DNA of 64,000 nucleotides from JAOZPE01 sp964601275. Its GTDB lineage: Bacteria; Krumholzibacteriota; Krumholzibacteriia; JAJRXK01. Location: assembly GCA_964601275.1 (NCBI GenBank), contig CAZRMV010000002.1, positions 372,001-436,000 on the forward strand, written 5' to 3'. Positions 61,464 through 64,000 of this stretch are shown piece after piece (positions within the stretch are counted from its first letter, which is position 1; each line of letters begins with the position of its first letter). A program made the position numbers and the translations under genes. The notes under the pieces were generated by a model. It was given only the letters and a program-made list of their open reading frames with translations. It was not told the DNA's origin and made no database searches.

Positions 61464-62279
61464 ATGAGCAATGTCATCGCCGTCGTCAACCAGAAGGGCG
61501 GTACGGGAAAGACCACGACCGCGCTCAACCTGGCCGCCGGGCTCATCCGGTACAGCGATATCACCTCGTCCTGTCTGATCATCGACATGGACCCCAACGG
61601 GTGCGCATCGACGACCATGCTGGGCAAGGTCGAGACCGGAGCACCCCAGCGCAGCATCTTCGACGTGTTGCGGCGGGCCATCACTCCCCACGACGGGATC
61701 ATGTCGACCGTTTTCAGCGAGAACATCGACATCCTCCCCTCCAGTCCGCATCTGGCCAGCATGGCCAAGACCCAGCTCTTCGATCGGCTCAAAAAGGTAA
61801 CCGAGGCCCTGGCATCCAGCTACGGCTGGATCATCATCGACACCCCGCCGAATCTCGGGGTGCTCACCACCAACGCCATGGTCTCCGCCGATTACCTGCT
61901 CATCCCGACCCCGATCAACGGGCTCTCGGTGGGAACCCTGCGGCAATTGGCCGCGCACATCGACATGGTGCGCAACAACCAGAACGACCTGCTGCAGGTC
62001 CTGGGCATCCTGGTGACGATGAAGGACGCGCGGACGAAGCTGAATGACAAGCTGGTGAAGGAGGTCAAGGAGATCTTCGGCAAGGAATCGATCTTCAAGA
62101 CCCACATCACCGCGAACACGAAGCTGGAAGAGGCGCCCGGGGAGTTCCAGAGCATCTTCTCGTACGATTCGTCCTGCGTGGGCGCGACCCTCTATCGCGA
62201 CTTCCTCAAGAAGGAACTGCTGAAGAAGTTGAAGGCGATGGAGAAGCGCCGGGCCGAGCTGATCGAGGCCAAGTACTGA
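61464..62279 (+). CDS. ParA/Soj-family ATPase
   Basis: 271 residues; GGAGG then ATCAGGGT before the ATG. The deviant Walker A motif QKGGTGKTTTALNLA with its signature lysine identifies the ParA/MinD superfamily. The Walker A' region is IIDMDPNGCASTTML (commonly DLDPQGNAS), and Walker B-like IIIDTPPNLGVL is present. No parB gene or parS-type repeat follows; the next gene is a polytopic membrane protein. A role in chromosome segregation is therefore uncertain; orphan ParA proteins often place other protein complexes in the cell. Confidence 0.92.
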   Translation: MSNVIAVVNQKGGTGKTTTALNLAAGLIRYSDITSSCLIIDMDPNGCASTTMLGKVETGAPQRSIFDVLRRAITPHDGIMSTVFSENIDILPSSPHLASMAKTQLFDRLKKVTEALASSYGWIIIDTPPNLGVLTTNAMVSADYLLIPTPINGLSVGTLRQLAAHIDMVRNNQNDLLQVLGILVTMKDARTKLNDKLVKEVKEIFGKESIFKTHITANTKLEEAPGEFQSIFSYDSSCVGATLYRDFLKKELLKKLKAMEKRRAELIEAKY

Positions 62280-62330
62280 TCCCGGCCGGGGGAATCGCAG
62301 CAAGGTTCGAAAACCCACCGAGGAGGAGAG

Positions 62331-63800
62331 GTGGCGATCTCCCAGCGGCTGGCCGAGACCGCCGAAGCCGGACCCCTGATCCTCGGGCCGGTCCTGGCTG
62401 CGGTCGGGTCGGCGGCGGTCCTCTCCTTGCTGGGCCTGCACTCCCTGCCGATTCTCCTGGCGCTCACCATCGCGGGGTTGGCGCTGCTGGCCGGCCTGCA
62501 GCGCTTCGATCTCTGGTATTCCGCGTTCGTGGCCTACCTGTTGTTCGAGACCGTGGCGGCCGACTTTCTCCCCGGATCGCTCGGACTGGTCTCCAAGGAT
62601 CTGTTCTACCTGGCGGTGATGGCGCTGGGGGTGTTGACCCTCGCCGCCCGGCCCGTGCCGCAGTCGGCGCGCCCTCCCGCGTTCGCGGTGGGAGCGATCG
62701 GCTTGCTGGTGGTGTTCCACCTGCTGCTGGTGGTCCGGGGTCCCACCTTGATGCTGGGGGCGCTCGGGTTCCGGGGCACCGTCTTCCTTGCCCCGATCGC
62801 GCTCATGACTCCCCTGGCGTACGCGGAACGACGGGGCCGGCGATTCTCGTTCACCCTGCTCATCCTCGGACTGACCGCGGTCGCGATCATCGCGTTCTGG
62901 GAAGCCTACGCCTGGCAACAGGTGCGCGAGGTGCTCGAACTCGAAGAACAACGCTGGACCATGGGGACGCTCAAGGCGAGTTCGACGGTGGGTTCTCCGG
63001 GAGCATTGGGCGCGGTGATGGGGGTGGGATTGTTGTTCCTGGTGGCGCGGCTGCTCGAGGGAAAGATGCGAGCGCGGTGGTGGATCGTCCTGTCGGCGGT
63101 GGGAGCGTTGTGGATGGGTGGACTGGTGCTGTCCTTCAGCCGGATCTCCCAATTCAGTTTCGGGATTCTCGCGCTGCTGTTGCTCTTGCGCCGTCCCCGT
63201 TTGTTCGTTCCGGGAGTCCTGGTCCTGACCGTGGCGGGGGTGATCGCGGACTGGGCCACCCACGGATTCTTCAGCGGGAACCTGCTCGCCACCTTCGGAC
63301 TCGGTGAACATCTCGACGCGATTCAGAGCACCCAGGACCGGGTCCAGATCATCCGCGAGGTGCTCGACCGCTACTGGCCGATGCGACCCTGGCTGGGATT
63401 CGGACTGGGCAGTGCGGGCGCCGCCACCCTGACCCATCTGCAGGACGCCCCCCTGGGGTATCTCTACCTGGACAACATGTACCTGAAGGCCCTGGTCGAA
63501 GGGGGGGTCGTCGGATTCTTCGTCCACCTCGTCTCGATCGTGGTGCCCCTGGGCGCGGCGGCGATCCTCGAGCGACGGTTGAGCCGGCGTCCGGCCGCCC
63601 CCTGGCGGCGGGCGGCGCTCCGCGGCGCCGGGGCGACGGTGTTGTTCTTCGCGCTGGTGGGAACGGCGAGTACGGTGCAGGAGATGCCGGTGGTGAATCT
63701 GTCGTTGTGGTGGGCGGTCGGCTGGCTGGTCGCCGAAGCGGCCCGGCAGCGAACCGAGGACCGCCCCTCCATCCGGAAAGGCCGTCTTCCCGCGGGATGA
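62331..63800 (+). CDS. O-antigen-ligase/Wzy-like polytopic membrane protein
   Basis: 489 residues; GTG start with GGAGGAGAG just upstream. About 12 membrane spans. A large loop (residues about 190-220, ELEEQRWTMGTLKASSTVGSPGAL) lies mid-protein. A second, soluble loop before the last spans contains DRVQIIREVLDRYWPMRPWLGFGLGSAGAA and YLDNMYLKALVEGG, with the pattern of the O-antigen ligase domain (Wzy_C): an Arg/His-rich loop and a GxGLGS-like segment. This suggests glycan polymerisation or ligation at the periplasmic side. No other glycan genes flank it, so this is a family-level guess. Confidence 0.72.
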   Translation: MAISQRLAETAEAGPLILGPVLAAVGSAAVLSLLGLHSLPILLALTIAGLALLAGLQRFDLWYSAFVAYLLFETVAADFLPGSLGLVSKDLFYLAVMALGVLTLAARPVPQSARPPAFAVGAIGLLVVFHLLLVVRGPTLMLGALGFRGTVFLAPIALMTPLAYAERRGRRFSFTLLILGLTAVAIIAFWEAYAWQQVREVLELEEQRWTMGTLKASSTVGSPGALGAVMGVGLLFLVARLLEGKMRARWWIVLSAVGALWMGGLVLSFSRISQFSFGILALLLLLRRPRLFVPGVLVLTVAGVIADWATHGFFSGNLLATFGLGEHLDAIQSTQDRVQIIREVLDRYWPMRPWLGFGLGSAGAATLTHLQDAPLGYLYLDNMYLKALVEGGVVGFFVHLVSIVVPLGAAAILERRLSRRPAAPWRRAALRGAGATVLFFALVGTASTVQEMPVVNLSLWWAVGWLVAEAARQRTEDRPSIRKGRLPAG

Positions 63801-63823
63801 CCGCGGCGGAACCGCCGCGGTCA
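63798..63823. terminator. 26-base inverted repeat holding both stop codons of convergent genes
   Basis: TGACCGCGGCGG (63798-63809) and CCGCCGCGGTCA (63812-63823) with a 2-base centre. The outer TGA on each strand is the stop codon of the converging genes. No T-run follows on either side, so termination is inferred. Confidence 0.6.
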
Positions 63824-64000
63824 ACCTCCCACCAGCCAGGCGAACGCGGGACTGTAGAGGTGGACGAAGGCGCGCAGTTCGAAGATGTCCTCGTCGCGCT
63901 CGGTATTGTCCACATGCTCGATCGATTGCCATCCCACCGTGAGTTCGGCCCGCACCCACGGGGGAAGTTGCCAGGTGGCGCCTCCCTCGGCGATCCATCG
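63821..64000 (-). CDS. C-terminal end of a beta-barrel-like protein (5' end outside window)
   Basis: The frame runs from the right edge to a TGA at 63821-63823. The 59 visible residues have alternating hydrophobic/aromatic strands (ATWQLPPWVRAELTVGWQSI ... DIFELRAFVHLYSPAFAWLVGG). They resemble the last two to three strands of an outer-membrane barrel, although the final residue is Gly rather than Phe. Too little is present to name a family. Confidence 0.5.
   Translation of the reverse strand, partial: RWIAEGGATWQLPPWVRAELTVGWQSIEHVDNTERDEDIFELRAFVHLYSPAFAWLVGG

Noticed and set aside
61464..62279. A complete parAB-parS partition locus.
   Set aside because: No ParB gene or repeated parS-like palindrome follows; the next gene is a membrane protein.

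Overview
The window is a G+C-rich (about two-thirds by eye), gene-dense piece of bacterial chromosome. It contains no rRNA, tRNA, CRISPR array, transposase or phage gene that I can recognise. Gene content is Gram-negative-like: lipoproteins with SAC/GAC lipoboxes, beta-barrel proteins, an NfeD-slipin pair, and a very large secreted protease. That protease ends in a FlgD-like C-terminal module (key motif PNPFNP) of the kind common in FCB-superphylum lineages such as Eisenbacteria, Krumholzibacteria and Latescibacteria. Glutamine synthetase is the GSI-alpha type. I infer an uncultivated FCB-related bacterium; this is inference only, because there is no marker gene such as 16S.

Layout. 1-4.9 kb: a 5'-truncated M28 peptidase with a PDZ domain, a two-unit M16 peptidase and a Tat-exported MsrP. 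4.8-7.0 kb: remains of a chaperone-usher-like operon (DUF4402 subunit, chaperone, usher), all three broken. 7.3-11.9 kb: YigZ-family protein, GT4 glycosyltransferase, a 3'-truncated ferredoxin-type gene, a Gfo/Idh/MocA oxidoreductase and an FG-GAP-like exported protein. 11.9-19 kb: a possible 22-residue membrane protein, a membrane PDZ-GAF-SpoIIE phosphatase and a 1456-residue M36 protease with a near-consensus promoter. 19.1-28.5 kb: a housekeeping run of lipoprotein, valS, rodZ-like, uvrB, nadC, birA-type ligase and coaX, several with 4-base overlaps. 28.5-34.1 kb: a metzincin-like lipoprotein, groES-groEL and fumC.

34.1-42.2 kb is a seven-gene leftward operon: ornithine aminotransferase, a kinase-less DHp-REC protein, a NarL-type response regulator, ABC-2 permease, ABC ATPase, an ABC-2 permease fused to a CPBP protease, and a MATE exporter. 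The last five junctions are 4-base overlaps or gaps of a few bases, so signalling and export look coupled. This is the most system-like locus in the window. 42.4-48 kb runs rightward: a MauE-thioredoxin-like membrane protein, AMMECR1, inositol-phosphatase family, SAM hydrolase/hydroxide adenosyltransferase, metallo-beta-lactamase protein, lipoprotein and DUF1579.

48.1-52.1 kb runs leftward: SpoU methyltransferase, RlmI-like methyltransferase, lgt and a PIN-PhoH ATPase. 52.4-57.7 kb runs rightward: glnA with a structured leader, PhzF-family, NfeD protease, slipin and a beta-barrel protein. 57.7-61.3 kb encodes a heterodimeric ABC exporter with asymmetric nucleotide sites. 61.4-63.8 kb has a ParA-like ATPase and an O-antigen-ligase-like polytopic protein. 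The window ends in the 3' end of a leftward beta-barrel gene, separated from its neighbour by a 26-base inverted repeat that contains both stop codons.
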